Assembly: GCF_037892545.1 (NCBI RefSeq)
Contig: NZ_JBBKBG010000009.1
Span: 11,514-75,513, forward strand
Direction: 5' to 3'
DNA: 64,000 nt
DNA from: Pseudogracilibacillus sp037892545
Lineage (GTDB): Bacteria; Bacillota; Bacilli; Bacillales; Amphibacillaceae
Both the position numbers and the translations under genes were made by a program. Shown here piece by piece: positions 52,053 to 61,181 of this stretch (the stretch's first letter is position 1; each line of letters begins with the position of its first letter). The notes beneath the pieces were generated by a model. That model worked only from the letters and a program-made list of their open reading frames with translations, did not search any database and was not told where the DNA came from.

Positions 52053-53451
52053 CTCCAGCACCTCCATCTTCTTGATCAAATGGGTCTGTCATACTTTCTC
52101 TTTCCTTTTCATCATGATCTTCTTTTTTAATATGACGAATGAATAAATAAATTGTAATAATCGCTAATATTGTATATAGCGTTACAAATGTTAGAAGCGA
52201 AAATAACATTTCTCCAGCCGTAACAGATGGAGATATGGCGTCTTCTGTACGCATGATGCCATATACGACCCATGGCTGTCTACCAATCTCGGTTAAAATC
52301 CATCCAGCAGTATTCGCGATAAATGGTAGTGCCATCCCAAACGTAATTAATTTTAAATAAAATTTGTGATGTTGTAATTTTTCTAATCGAGCTAAATAAA
52401 TTCCGTAAAATCCTAATAACACCATAACCCCACCTGCTCCAGTCATTATACGAAATGCCCAGAATAATGTTTTAACGGGTGGGATATAATCCCCTGGACC
52501 ATATTTTTCCTCATATTGTGCTTGTAAATCATTCATTCCCTCTAATGAACCACTAAATTCATTAAAAGATAGAAAACTTAAAAGTACTGGAATATCGATA
52601 GAAAAATCATTCTTTCGTTCTTCCGTATTAATGTTTGCATATACCGTAAATGGTGCGGGATCCCCACTGTTTTCCCACAGTGCTTCCGCTGCAGCCATTT
52701 TCATCGGTTGTGACTGAACTATATACTGTGCTTGCCAGTGCCCTGTAAATAAAATAGCAAAAGCTGAAAATGCACCGACCGTAATCGCAATATTAAATGA
52801 TTTTTTAAACATTTCTAAATCATGTCTTCGCGCAATTTTCCATGCACTAATTCCAGCAATTAAAAATGCACCTGTTGCAAATGATGTTAATAAAACGTGT
52901 GGGAATTGTGCCCAAAAATGTGGATTCGTTACAATTGCTAAAAAATCATTCATTTGTGCACGCCCATCCACCATCTCAAACCCTACTGGATTTTGCATGA
53001 AAGAGTTTGCCGTAAGAATCCAAAATGCCGAAAAAATAGTACCTAAAGATACGAGCCAAACTGTTAATAAGTGTACCTTTTTGGATAATCTATTCCACCC
53101 GAACACCCAAAGTCCGATAAATGTCGATTCCATAAAAAAGGCTAATAATCCCTCTATTGCCAGTGATGGACCAAATACATCCCCAACAAATCGTGAGTAG
53201 TTTGACCAGTTCATTCCAAACTGGAATTCTTGTAAAATACCTGTAACAACTCCGATTGCGAAGTTAATTAAAAATAATACTCCCCAAAACTTCGTCATCC
53301 GTTTGTACATTTCATCACCTTTAAACACATACAATGTTTGCATGATTGCGATAATTAAAGCTAACCCAATTGATACTGGAACGAAAAAATAGTGGAAAAT
53401 AGTAGTTGAAGCAAATTGTAGACGGGCAATTATTAAAGGATCCAATCTCAA
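52042..53451 (-). CDS. cydA: Cytochrome bd ubiquinol oxidase subunit I (CydA)
   Basis: 469 residues with nine membrane helices. It carries the haem b595/d ligand His in IFHYFFVP near residue 19, the second His in TGHWQAQYIVQSQPMKM near 250 (with the Met ligand region), and GRQPWVVYGIMRT near 390. The Q loop is the short form of Firmicutes. TTG start at 53451 with AAAGGATG upstream (a TTG two codons later has better spacing). Oxygen-scavenging quinol oxidase for low-oxygen growth. A cre-like site upstream suggests CcpA repression, as in B. subtilis. Confidence 0.95.
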   Translation of the reverse strand: MRLDPLIIARLQFASTTIFHYFFVPVSIGLALIIAIMQTLYVFKGDEMYKRMTKFWGVLFLINFAIGVVTGILQEFQFGMNWSNYSRFVGDVFGPSLAIEGLLAFFMESTFIGLWVFGWNRLSKKVHLLTVWLVSLGTIFSAFWILTANSFMQNPVGFEMVDGRAQMNDFLAIVTNPHFWAQFPHVLLTSFATGAFLIAGISAWKIARRHDLEMFKKSFNIAITVGAFSAFAILFTGHWQAQYIVQSQPMKMAAAEALWENSGDPAPFTVYANINTEERKNDFSIDIPVLLSFLSFNEFSGSLEGMNDLQAQYEEKYGPGDYIPPVKTLFWAFRIMTGAGGVMVLLGFYGIYLARLEKLQHHKFYLKLITFGMALPFIANTAGWILTEIGRQPWVVYGIMRTEDAISPSVTAGEMLFSLLTFVTLYTILAIITIYLFIRHIKKEDHDEKERESMTDPFDQEDGGAGVVS

Positions 53452-53577
53452 AACATCCTTTCTGTCATAAATTTATCGTACGTTCTTACTAATTAAGTAT
53501 AGAATAAAAAAACGATTTTGTTTGAAAAACTTATTACAATTCATGTACAGAATAATGAATCTTTCGTGACAGTTATG

Positions 53578-53591
53578 TGAATACGCTTACA
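53578..53591. promoter_or_regulatory. cre-like (CcpA) site upstream of cydA
   Basis: TGAATACGCTTACA fits the cre consensus TGWAANCGNTNWCA at 13 of 14 positions. It lies about 130 bp upstream of cydA. B. subtilis cydABCD is under CcpA control. No confident Rex site was found. Confidence 0.5.
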
Positions 53592-53655
53592 ATATCTCTT
53601 TTTTTAAAATGTTATAACGAGATCGCTACTACCGTGTATATCATAGTCTAAAATA

Positions 53656-53769
53656 ATGAAGCTCGGGCTGTACGGAATTATTGCTGGGATAGTATTGGTG
53701 CTCGTGTTCGGTATTCGTTGGATAGTAAAGCGTCGGAAGAAGAAAAAAGGACACCGAAATGTTGCGTGA
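53656..53769 (+). CDS. Possible 37-residue single-helix membrane protein
   Basis: ATG to TGA frame with one hydrophobic helix (GIIAGIVLVLVFGIRWIV) followed by a polybasic tail KRRKKKKGHR, the layout of many real bacterial small membrane proteins. It is less AT-rich than its surroundings. No clear Shine-Dalgarno precedes the ATG, which counts against it. It sits between the cyd regulatory region and the 51-bp satellite. Function unknown. Confidence 0.35.
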   Translation: MKLGLYGIIAGIVLVLVFGIRWIVKRRKKKKGHRNVA

Positions 53770-53780
53770 CGCTAGATTTT

Positions 53781-54137
53781 ATATCCGCAAGTTCGTGGTG
53801 ATTTCGTTTCCAACTTGCGGAATTAAACGATATATCCGCAAGTTCCAGGTGATTTTGCTTTCAACTTGCGTAATTACGTGATATATCCGCAAATTCCAGG
53901 TGATTTTGCTTTCAACTTGCGGAATTAATTGATATATCCGCAAGTTCGTGGTGATTTCGTTTCCAACTTGCGGAATTAAACGATATATCCGCAAGTTCCA
54001 GGTGATTTTGCTTCCAACTTGCGGAATTAAACGATATATCCGCAAGTTCCAGGTGATTTTGCTTCCAACTTGCGGAATTAAACGATATATCCGCAAGTTC
54101 ATGACGATTTAGCTTTCAACTTGCGGGGACAAATTTT
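53781..54137. repeat. 51-bp hairpin-forming tandem repeat (7 units)
   Basis: Units start at 53781, 53832, 53883, 53934, 53985, 54036 and 54087. Each carries CCGCAAGTT and, 18 bp later, AACTTGCGG, so every unit is an inverted repeat. The interior alternates between CGTGGTGATTTCGTTTCC and CAGGTGATTTTGCTTTC types. Because 51 is a multiple of 3, the minus strand is open for 107 codons, but this has no SD or family match. From 54138 to 54332 I see nothing further. Confidence 0.9.
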
Positions 54138-54332
54138 TCATAAAAGGAATAAAGGTTAGTGTGTCACTTCCACATACTTCACTTTCTTTACTTTTCACGT
54201 ATACCATCATATTACCTTTTTTGCTTTGTCCCAAACTCATTCGATATTTTTAATCAAGTACTTCCATTACGACAAGCCTGTATACACGAGACATTTACAC
54301 AAGCTTGTCCAAATAAAAAATTCATTTATCCT

Positions 54333-54572
54333 TTACTTTCTCTTTTTTTTAGTATCTCTTTTTTCTTGTAAATGTACCACATCTGCTTTTTCCTTCGGTT
54401 GGAAAAGACTTTTGATAAATAATACTAAAATAAATAATAACCATGATGTGACAACATAGTAAATGATTTTTGCATTTCCTTCCAATTGGTCCAAGAAAAT
54501 CGTCATACCACCCCAAATAATTGCCACTGCAAGTAATTGAAAACCGAAAAATTTCTTCGGATTTACATCCAT
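54333..54572 (-). CDS. Small two-helix membrane protein, unknown function
   Basis: 79 residues. Two membrane helices (FFGFQLLAVAIIWGGMTIF and IIYYVVTSWLLFILVLFIK), then a charged tail rich in Lys. GGGATGATACA before the ATG. Follows the TlpA-like gene by 42 bp on the same strand. No family recognised. Confidence 0.68.
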   Translation of the reverse strand: MDVNPKKFFGFQLLAVAIIWGGMTIFLDQLEGNAKIIYYVVTSWLLFILVLFIKSLFQPKEKADVVHLQEKRDTKKKRK

Positions 54573-54614
54573 TGTATCATCCCCTATAAAGCTTTCTATT
54601 TTTATTATATATAA

Positions 54615-55220
54615 TTAATACATTTCTTGAAATGCTTTTATCATTGAATCATAATTTAACGGGCCAATTGCTATATTGTGAATGGACCCATCTGTATTAA
54701 GCAAATAAGATGTCGGCAATGCATTTGCTTGATACGTTGTAGCAATCATCGTATCAACATCTTGCAAAATTGTAAATGTTATCTCTAATTCCTGTAAAAA
54801 GTTGGTTACTGTTTGTAAGCTTGACTCTGTTTCGGTTAAATTAACTGCTAAAATAACGACATCTTCCCCAAACTCATCATGAACTTTTTGCATATCCGGC
54901 ATTTCAGATCGACAAGGTGGACACCATGTCGCCCAGAAGTTTAACAATACTTTTTGTCCACGGTAATCAGATAATTTTACTTTTTCACCATCCATTGTTT
55001 CTAATTCAAAATCAGGCGCAATATTCCCCTGTTCAATTCCTACTTCCCCTTTCGGTGCACTTTCCACCTCTTCTTTATCACCTTTCACTTCCATTTCTGT
55101 TTGTGTAGCGGTGATCATTTCATCTTTTTTTGCTTCTTCCTCTTTTTTCGTTGATACAAAATCAAACACTGCATAACCTGCCAATCCTAAAATAATTAGG
55201 ATGATGATCCATTTTTTCAT
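54615..55220 (-). CDS. Membrane-anchored TlpA/ResA-like thiol-disulfide oxidoreductase
   Basis: 201 residues. N-terminal signal anchor WIIILIILGLAGYAVFDFV, an acidic linker to residue 65, then a thioredoxin fold with APDFELETMDGE, redox site WATWCPPCRSEMPD near 98-111 (CPPC), and the cis-Pro loop ALPTSYLL near 167. Acts outside the membrane, probably reducing disulfides for cytochrome c maturation or sporulation (ResA/StoA-type). It follows the polytopic protein gene by 3 nt. Confidence 0.87.
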   Translation of the reverse strand: MKKWIIILIILGLAGYAVFDFVSTKKEEEAKKDEMITATQTEMEVKGDKEEVESAPKGEVGIEQGNIAPDFELETMDGEKVKLSDYRGQKVLLNFWATWCPPCRSEMPDMQKVHDEFGEDVVILAVNLTETESSLQTVTNFLQELEITFTILQDVDTMIATTYQANALPTSYLLNTDGSIHNIAIGPLNYDSMIKAFQEMY

Positions 55221-55223
55221 GTT

Positions 55224-55862
55224 TTATCCCTCGCTAACTTTCTTTTCTAATACTATATAACCACTATATATAATACATAACAATCCGATAAAGATAGGAC
55301 TTACCATGTAATGAAACAATCGAATGGAACCAAGGTAATACCAACAAATTATTTGCAAACTAAACCAACTATAAATAACGATATGTAATTGATGTGGATA
55401 TCGTTCCAATAATATGTATAGAAGGAGTAAAATCGTATAAATAATTATATAGTAGAAGTAATATGTATTTTTCTCTACTATTATTTGTAAAAGTTCATAC
55501 ATAAACAATGTGCCTAATAATACCGGTATAAACGTATTCCATATCGGTCTAAATGGTCGCTTCTTTTTAAATGTTTCATATACTGTATATATACTTACCA
55601 ATAAAAGCGCTATATATAACGCTCTTCTATCACTTGGATATGATAAAATCGCAAGCGGGTCCTTCATAAACAATTGAAAATTGGCCAATATTTTTCCAAT
55701 CCATATGCAAATAATGATATGTATGGTAAGTGATATCACCTCATCTATTCGTTTTTTCTTATTTAATTTCTCTTCTCGGTCCATAACATAATAAAACAAT
55801 AAACCAAAGAGGAAGCTTGCGACCAATACAAGTAAAAAACGTAATACCGTCGTTGAAACCAA
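55224..55862 (-). CDS. Polytopic membrane protein of unknown function
   Basis: About 212 residues, six or seven hydrophobic segments, loop DREEKLNKKKRIDEVISL near 30-47. The TTG at 55862 is preferred: GGAGG lies 6 nt upstream, while the longer frame from 55937 includes that SD. Operon partner of the TlpA-like gene. Its topology loosely recalls Lgt or CcdA, but no catalytic residues of those families are visible. Function unknown; a role with the thioredoxin is inferred. Confidence 0.65.
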   Translation of the reverse strand: MVSTTVLRFLLVLVASFLFGLLFYYVMDREEKLNKKKRIDEVISLTIHIIICIWIGKILANFQLFMKDPLAILSYPSDRRALYIALLLVSIYTVYETFKKKRPFRPIWNTFIPVLLGTLFMYELLQIIVEKNTYYFYYIIIYTILLLLYILLERYPHQLHIVIYSWFSLQIICWYYLGSIRLFHYMVSPIFIGLLCIIYSGYIVLEKKVSEG

Positions 55863-56099
55863 TAATATATCCTCCACATGATTATTCTTTCTTAAGTATA
55901 ACGTAGCACATATAAAATAGCTTATATTCCGCTTCATTTCACAACATTGTTAAAATTAAATATACGCACACGAAAACAACATATAAAGGACAAAATTCTA
56001 TTGCGAAAATGCTCTTTCTGTTCAAACCTAACATTTCACATAATAAATGTGAACAATATATCGTTCAAAATCAACGTCCGATTTGGCTTCACAAAAATG

Positions 56100-56143
56100 A
56101 AAACGGTCACATTTATCTTGTAATGATAAACATGACCGTTTTT
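56100..56143 (-). terminator. Terminator of the small GNAT gene
   Basis: AAAACGGTCAC-ATTTATC (56100-56117) with GATAAACATGACCGTTTTT (56125-56143). Core nearly identical to the hairpin at 41926-41975. Confidence 0.8.
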
Positions 56144-56182
56144 CATAATGAGAGATTCGCTTTGTCGCTATCTCTTTTATGA

Positions 56183-56461
56183 TTATTTTGCAATTAAATC
56201 TTGATAGGCTTCTGTTTTTTCCATTTTACTTTGTACATAAGAGCAAACAGGTTCGATTTTTAAATTTTGTTCTCGAGCATACGATGTAATAACTTCTACT
56301 AGTTGTCCTGCAATGCCCTGTCCTCTCAATTCATCTGACACATAAGTATGGTCTACAGTAATAACCCCATCACTTTTCGGTTGGAATGTAATTTCTGCAA
56401 GCGGATTTGCTTCATCTTCTCCAATATAAAACTTATTTGTTCCTTTTACTATATTTGCCAT
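56183..56461 (-). CDS. GNAT family N-acetyltransferase, small YjdJ-like form
   Basis: 92 residues, the minimal GNAT fold. ITVDHTYVSDELRGQGIAGQL (split at about residues 34-54) contains the acetyl-CoA loop RGQGIAG, and EPVCSYVQSKMEK near 70 has the conserved CxY of YjdJ/Gtn proteins. Preceded by AGGAGGAG. Substrate unknown. Confidence 0.88.
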   Translation of the reverse strand: MANIVKGTNKFYIGEDEANPLAEITFQPKSDGVITVDHTYVSDELRGQGIAGQLVEVITSYAREQNLKIEPVCSYVQSKMEKTEAYQDLIAK

Positions 56462-56569
56462 ATGCTCTCCTCCTTATATTATCTATCGTAACATATGTCT
56501 GAAATTTCTAAAAGATAATTTCCCAATTTATTACTAAAGGAAAACATCGATAAACTCCTTCTGGGCTTA

Positions 56570-56899
56570 TTAACCTATCTTCGTTCCATTTGGAACTTCT
56601 TCATCCGGTTGTAATAATACAACATCTTCTTCAGAAGGGATACCACCTAACACTAGAACCTCTGATTTAAATCCAGCAATACGCATTGGAGGGAAGTTTA
56701 CAACTGCTACCACTTGCCTTCCAACTAGTTGTTCTGGCTCATAACGTTTCGTAATTTGTGCGGACGATTGTTTGATGCCAATTTCTCCAAAATCAATTTT
56801 CACTTTAATAGCTGGCTTCCTTGCTTCTGGAAATGGTGTTGCTTCCATAATCGTTCCTACTCTCATATCTACTTTTAAAAAATCATCAAATTGTATCAT
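56570..56899 (-). CDS. csaA: CsaA, export-related chaperone (tRNA-binding domain)
   Basis: 109 residues of the OB-fold tRNA_bind/CsaA family: FLKVDMRVGTIMEATPFPEA near 6-25, SSAQITKRYEPEQLVGRQVV, VVNFPPMRIAGFKSEVLVLG near 68-87. CsaA suppresses secretion defects and binds precursor proteins in Bacillus. ATG at 56899 follows GTAGGAGG; the in-frame ATG at 56923 lies inside the upstream gene. 11 nt after the M24 peptidase gene. Confidence 0.93.
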   Translation of the reverse strand: MIQFDDFLKVDMRVGTIMEATPFPEARKPAIKVKIDFGEIGIKQSSAQITKRYEPEQLVGRQVVAVVNFPPMRIAGFKSEVLVLGGIPSEEDVVLLQPDEEVPNGTKIG

Positions 56900-56909
56900 G
56901 TTTATCCTC

Positions 56910-58019
56910 CTACTTTGCATCAATCATTGTCAGTTGTTTTGGAAAAGATGTTAATACTTCCACTTCTCCATTCGGATGTACGTACACATCATCTTCAATT
57001 CTAACCCCACCTACTCCTTCTTTATAAATACCTGGTTCGATCGTAAACAATAATCCTTCTGTTATCTTTTCTTCGTTTTCACCGTGAATCGAGAGTGCTT
57101 CATGCACTTCTAAACCAAGCCCATGACCAGTACGGTGGGTAAAATAAGCACCATATGAAGCATCTTCTATGACCGTTCTTGCTGCATGATCAATGTTTTT
57201 AATTGGATCCCCTAATATGACTGCTTCAATTGCTTTTTCATTTGCTCTTAAAACTGTCTCATATATACGTCTTTGCTCTGCTGATACATTACCAATGGCA
57301 AATGTTCTCGTTATATCTGAACAATAATGATCAACAAATACACCAAAATCAAATAATAAAAAGTCTCCATATTGGATTGGTCGATCACCTGGCTCCCCAT
57401 GTGGCAACCCACTATTTTCACCAGTAAGTACCATCGTATCAAAAGCTATTTTTTCAGCACCTAAATTTCGCAATGCGGTTTCCAATTTTGATTTAATCTC
57501 ATTTTCGGTCATCCCAATTTTTATACATGGAATAATTTCATATAAAGCATCTTCCGTAATCGAAATTGCTTTTTTTACGTTCGCTATTTCTAACGTAGAT
57601 TTGCGTAAACGCATATTCATGATCGTTTGTTCGACTTCTTTAAAACTACTTATTCCTGTCTCCTTCTGTAACGCTTCATACTGTGCTACGGTCATATAAT
57701 TTTTTTCAATGAAACAAATAGCCGATTTTTCTTTCATATATGCAGCTAATTTAGCATAACCATTTTCCGTATCGCCTACCGGTATAAATTCATCTACGTT
57801 TTCTGCTTCTTTTTTCGCTTTTTCCAAGTCTAATGTTGGTAAAAATAATGTCGTCCGTTTCTCTTTCATATCGATTAATAATCCAAAAAATCGTTCATGT
57901 GGTTCCGCGTATAAATTTGTCACATAATAAATATTTAGCGGATCCATGAACAAAATATAGGTAGCTTCCGTTATTATATGTTCATGCTGCATTAATTGTT
58001 TGATTCTTTCTTTATACAT
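56910..58019 (-). CDS. Xaa-Pro dipeptidase-like M24 metallopeptidase
   Basis: 369 residues. Creatinase-type N-terminal domain to about residue 135, then a pita-bread M24 domain. Metal ligands visible: Asp in LLFDFGVFVD near 225, Asp in SDITRTF near 236, His in HRTGHGLGLEVHE near 297, Glu in FTIEPGIY near 330, Glu in GGVRIEDDV near 345. Cytosolic proline peptidase, similar to B. subtilis YkvY. Its stop codon is close to csaA, and it starts 2 nt after the GTPase gene, forming a three-gene operon. Confidence 0.9.
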   Translation of the reverse strand: MYKERIKQLMQHEHIITEATYILFMDPLNIYYVTNLYAEPHERFFGLLIDMKEKRTTLFLPTLDLEKAKKEAENVDEFIPVGDTENGYAKLAAYMKEKSAICFIEKNYMTVAQYEALQKETGISSFKEVEQTIMNMRLRKSTLEIANVKKAISITEDALYEIIPCIKIGMTENEIKSKLETALRNLGAEKIAFDTMVLTGENSGLPHGEPGDRPIQYGDFLLFDFGVFVDHYCSDITRTFAIGNVSAEQRRIYETVLRANEKAIEAVILGDPIKNIDHAARTVIEDASYGAYFTHRTGHGLGLEVHEALSIHGENEEKITEGLLFTIEPGIYKEGVGGVRIEDDVYVHPNGEVEVLTSFPKQLTMIDAK

Positions 58020-58021
58020 GA

Positions 58022-59257
58022 TTACTTTTCCCCTTGTTCCAATTTTTCGGTAAAAATTGCTTTCGCTTCTTCTTTAGATTTCCGGTCAATAAAATAAGCA
58101 ATTGCCGCCTCGCATAATGCATAAGTACCGGCACTCGCTACCACTCCAGATATAATATTTCCGGCACCAGGTAAAAATTTGGCAAGTTGTCTTGATACAT
58201 TTCTTAATGTATATCCAACTCCAACATTTATGCCCATCGCACTTAAAAACTTCATGATTGTTTTTCTATTAAACTTCTCCCCGCTTATAAGTGCTATCGT
58301 ACTAATCATCGATAATTGCATACCGGTAATTACTGGCATATCAGCAATTGGAATGGGAGTAGCTCCAATTAAACCTGTGACAGAGGCTGTACTTTTCCCT
58401 ATTTTTCTCGCTAAACTTTTTTGTACTGCGGTGACCCGTGATAGTTTAGCTAAAATGACTTGTGCCTCTTCAGGTAATTCCTTTAATAAATAATATAATA
58501 ATTCGTCTATATTATACCTACGATCATACACAATCCTATCTTCTTCAAATTCCATATATGCACAAACTGGTATGACCGTTGTCGGTTTTTCAAGTCGTTG
58601 GATCAATTTTTCCTCTAGTAATCGAACGGTTGCATCGATATTTTCTTGTTTCACAGGATGATCAAACGGTGGTTCACTGTTTGACACTGGTGCAAGTTCA
58701 TCCACTTGTGTAACGATTCCTGCAATTGGTATATCGTATTGGTGTACTTCCCCAATCATCTCTTTTAATTCTTTTAATTGATCGATATCTTCATCGATAC
58801 GTGCCCCTACTTCTTTCCCTTTACATAAAAACAACATAACATCCGGGCATTTTTCTTTAATGGCATCCTTAATTTCCTCAATTGGAGTGGCTGATTTCGT
58901 TGCCTCTGTAGGATCATGTCCTTCTCCAAGTCCTCTCGTATCTAATATATCGATACCACCTAAATCATTTTCATATTTATACCATTTTCCTGTTCCCGTT
59001 TGTGCCTTATAATGGCCGATACTCGCTTTCATTTCACCAAAAATCGCATTAATTAAACTTGACTTCCCTGCTCCACGCCTACCAACAATTACGATACGTG
59101 CTGGACGGGCATGTATTAAAAAAGATTGCAATTTAGTCACTTCCTTTTTAATAAGCGATTTTGTATTTGCTGGCATTTTTGTTTGATCGACCTTCAGTAA
59201 GATAGAACTAAACAACTGTTTCCATTCATCGTACATATTTTCATTATTTTCTGTCAT
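58022..59257 (-). CDS. Dynamin/Era-like GTPase with C-terminal DUF697 membrane domain
   Basis: About 411 residues. G domain: P-loop GRRGAGKSSL near residue 59, G3 LDTRGLGEG near 106, G4 TQVDEL near 183, G5-like PVCAYM near 235. The C-terminal third is a DUF697 region with glycine-rich hydrophobic helices (TGLIGATPIPIADMPVITGM near 290-309). ATG at 59257 is preceded by GTGGTG. Membrane-associated GTPase of unknown function; co-transcribed with the M24 peptidase gene. Confidence 0.83.
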   Translation of the reverse strand: MTENNENMYDEWKQLFSSILLKVDQTKMPANTKSLIKKEVTKLQSFLIHARPARIVIVGRRGAGKSSLINAIFGEMKASIGHYKAQTGTGKWYKYENDLGGIDILDTRGLGEGHDPTEATKSATPIEEIKDAIKEKCPDVMLFLCKGKEVGARIDEDIDQLKELKEMIGEVHQYDIPIAGIVTQVDELAPVSNSEPPFDHPVKQENIDATVRLLEEKLIQRLEKPTTVIPVCAYMEFEEDRIVYDRRYNIDELLYYLLKELPEEAQVILAKLSRVTAVQKSLARKIGKSTASVTGLIGATPIPIADMPVITGMQLSMISTIALISGEKFNRKTIMKFLSAMGINVGVGYTLRNVSRQLAKFLPGAGNIISGVVASAGTYALCEAAIAYFIDRKSKEEAKAIFTEKLEQGEK

Positions 59258-59610
59258 TTCAATCACCACGATTGTCGTTATTTTCCTCTTCCCTATTGTA
59301 CCGTATTTTATCCTTCTTGAAAAATAGCGGGTATATTTCCTGTCATACCTATATTTAGGAGTTCAGTTAATGTATCTCAGGAACAATTGGGTTAGGATGG
59401 ATTTTTGATTAGGATGCAGTGCTCGTCCCCTTCATAATAGCTTGTTCATAACATGTCGGCCTAATACATCAAATAAACAATCAACATTATAAAAACTTAG
59501 TGCTATCATCCCTCATGTATATAGGAAGTTGAACTTACCACTATATCATCCCATGTATTCTCTACGATTGAACATTATATTAGAAGCATGTAAACAGGTG
59601 TATAAAGCTT
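59258..59610. other. Gene-free stretch between GTPase and gbsA terminator
   Basis: About 350 bp. A 12-codon frame after AGGAG at 59358-59362 is the only start with an SD and is too short to support. No repeat, hairpin or promoter stood out. Confidence 0.4.
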
Positions 59611-59648
59611 AAAAAACTAGCTTTGTATAGAACAATAGCTAGTTTTTT
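59611..59648 (-). terminator. Terminator of gbsA
   Basis: 12-bp stem AAAAAACTAGCT (59611-59622) / AGCTAGTTTTTT (59637-59648), 14-nt loop, 24 bp after the gbsA stop. Confidence 0.88.
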
Positions 59649-59672
59649 AATCACGTAATATCCATTGAAAAA

Positions 59673-61157
59673 TTAATCCTCTTTAGACGCTCCAAACCAG
59701 TTTATTGAAGTAGGAGCTTTATTTAGAAAAATATGTTTTGGTTCCCGATATTCCTCTAAGCCTAGTTTTCCTAATTCACGTCCAAACCCGGATTGTTTGT
59801 AGCCACCCCAAGGTGCTTCAGGAAAGTAAACATTAAAATCATTGATCCAAACAGTTCCCATTCTAAGCGCTCGCACTATACGGTTAGCCTTATCCATATC
59901 TTCCGTCCATACGCCTCCAGCTAATCCATAACGGGAATCATTTGCTAATTTTATTGCTTCTTCTTCTGTTGTAAATGTTTCAATCGTAATAACTGGACCA
60001 AAACCTTCTTCTTGTACAACATGCATATCGGTTGTGCAATTAGTAAATACGGTAGGTAAATAGAAAAAACCTTTCCTTAATGCCGCATCTTCTGGTTGAG
60101 CGCCTCCTACTAATAAGGTGGCACCTTCTTCTTTCCCCTTTTCGACATAATCGACTACCTTTTTTAAATGTGTTGCGGAAATGAGTGGACCCATTTCGGT
60201 CATATCATCTACTCCATTTCCGAGGCGAATGTTTTTCACACGTTCTACCAATTTCTCTACAAAAACATCGTGCAAACTTTCTTCAATAATCAATCTTGTA
60301 CCTGCAGAACAAACTTGCCCCGCATGAAAAAAGACTCCATTTAACGCAACATCTACTGCTTCTTCCAATTTTGCATCTGCAAAAATAATATTAGGATTTT
60401 TCCCACCTAATTCTAATGCCACTTTTTTTACATTACTCGTCGCTGCTTGCATTACCTTTTTTCCTGTTTCAAGTCCACCTGTAAAGGAAATGAGATCTAC
60501 ATCTTCACTTTCAGACAAAGCAGCACCTACTGTATGTCCTGGTCCTAATACTAAATTTACTACCCCTTTTGGTACACCGGCCTCTTCCATTAATTCGAAT
60601 ACTTTAATCGTTGTAAGTGGTGTTATTTCACTCGGTTTCATTACTAATGTATTTCCAGCAACTAAAGCTGGGGCTAATTTCCATGAAGCCTGTAATAACG
60701 GATAGTTCCAAGGTGTAATTTGACCACATACACCTACAGGTTCATATATAACCGTACTAGCCACATTTTCCATCGGGACTTCTACTCGTTCCACTTCATC
60801 TTTAGCGATATTTGCGTAATATCGAAAGACATCTACAATACCATCCATGTCCCAACGGCTTTCTTCTAATGTTTTTCCCGTATCCAACGTCTCCAACATA
60901 GCTAATTCTTCTTTATCACGTTCGATTAGATTAGCAATTTCATGTACGATTTGTGCACGTTCTTCTGTCGAAATTGTCGGCCAAGTTGTCGTATCAAATG
61001 CTTTCCTTGCGGCACTAATGGCAAGTTGAGCATCTTCTTCATTACTTTCTGTCACTTTCGCGATGACTGATTGATTGAAAGGATTTATAATTTCACGCAC
61101 TGATCCTGATAGAGAAAAGCTCCATTCTCCACCTATGTATTGCTGCTTAATGTCCAA
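59673..61157 (-). CDS. gbsA: Betaine aldehyde dehydrogenase GbsA
   Basis: 494 residues. Oxidises glycine betaine aldehyde to glycine betaine, the last step of osmoprotectant synthesis from choline. ITPWNYPLLQASWKLAPAL near 150, catalytic Glu in VALELGGKNP near 250, catalytic Cys in FHAGQVCSAGTRL near 290, and the BADH-type C terminus WINDFNVYFPEAPWGGYKQS near 445-464. Divergent from gbsR, whose product should repress it in the absence of choline. The partner choline dehydrogenase gene gbsB is not in the window. Confidence 0.95.
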   Translation of the reverse strand: MDIKQQYIGGEWSFSLSGSVREIINPFNQSVIAKVTESNEEDAQLAISAARKAFDTTTWPTISTEERAQIVHEIANLIERDKEELAMLETLDTGKTLEESRWDMDGIVDVFRYYANIAKDEVERVEVPMENVASTVIYEPVGVCGQITPWNYPLLQASWKLAPALVAGNTLVMKPSEITPLTTIKVFELMEEAGVPKGVVNLVLGPGHTVGAALSESEDVDLISFTGGLETGKKVMQAATSNVKKVALELGGKNPNIIFADAKLEEAVDVALNGVFFHAGQVCSAGTRLIIEESLHDVFVEKLVERVKNIRLGNGVDDMTEMGPLISATHLKKVVDYVEKGKEEGATLLVGGAQPEDAALRKGFFYLPTVFTNCTTDMHVVQEEGFGPVITIETFTTEEEAIKLANDSRYGLAGGVWTEDMDKANRIVRALRMGTVWINDFNVYFPEAPWGGYKQSGFGRELGKLGLEEYREPKHIFLNKAPTSINWFGASKED

Positions 61158-61181
61158 ATGACTCCCACCTTTATTAAATTA

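Noticed and set aside
53520..53600. Rex operator upstream of cydA
   Set aside because: Only half-site-like TGTGA/TTCACA fragments are present without the required symmetric TTGTGA-N8-TCACAA arrangement.
53779..54102. 107-codon minus-strand frame with a 17-residue repeat
   Set aside because: It is explained by the 51-bp period of a hairpin satellite; no SD and no convincing start.
53781..54137. CRISPR array
   Set aside because: The units are full-length tandem copies with alternating related interiors, not identical repeats with unique spacers; no cas genes are present.
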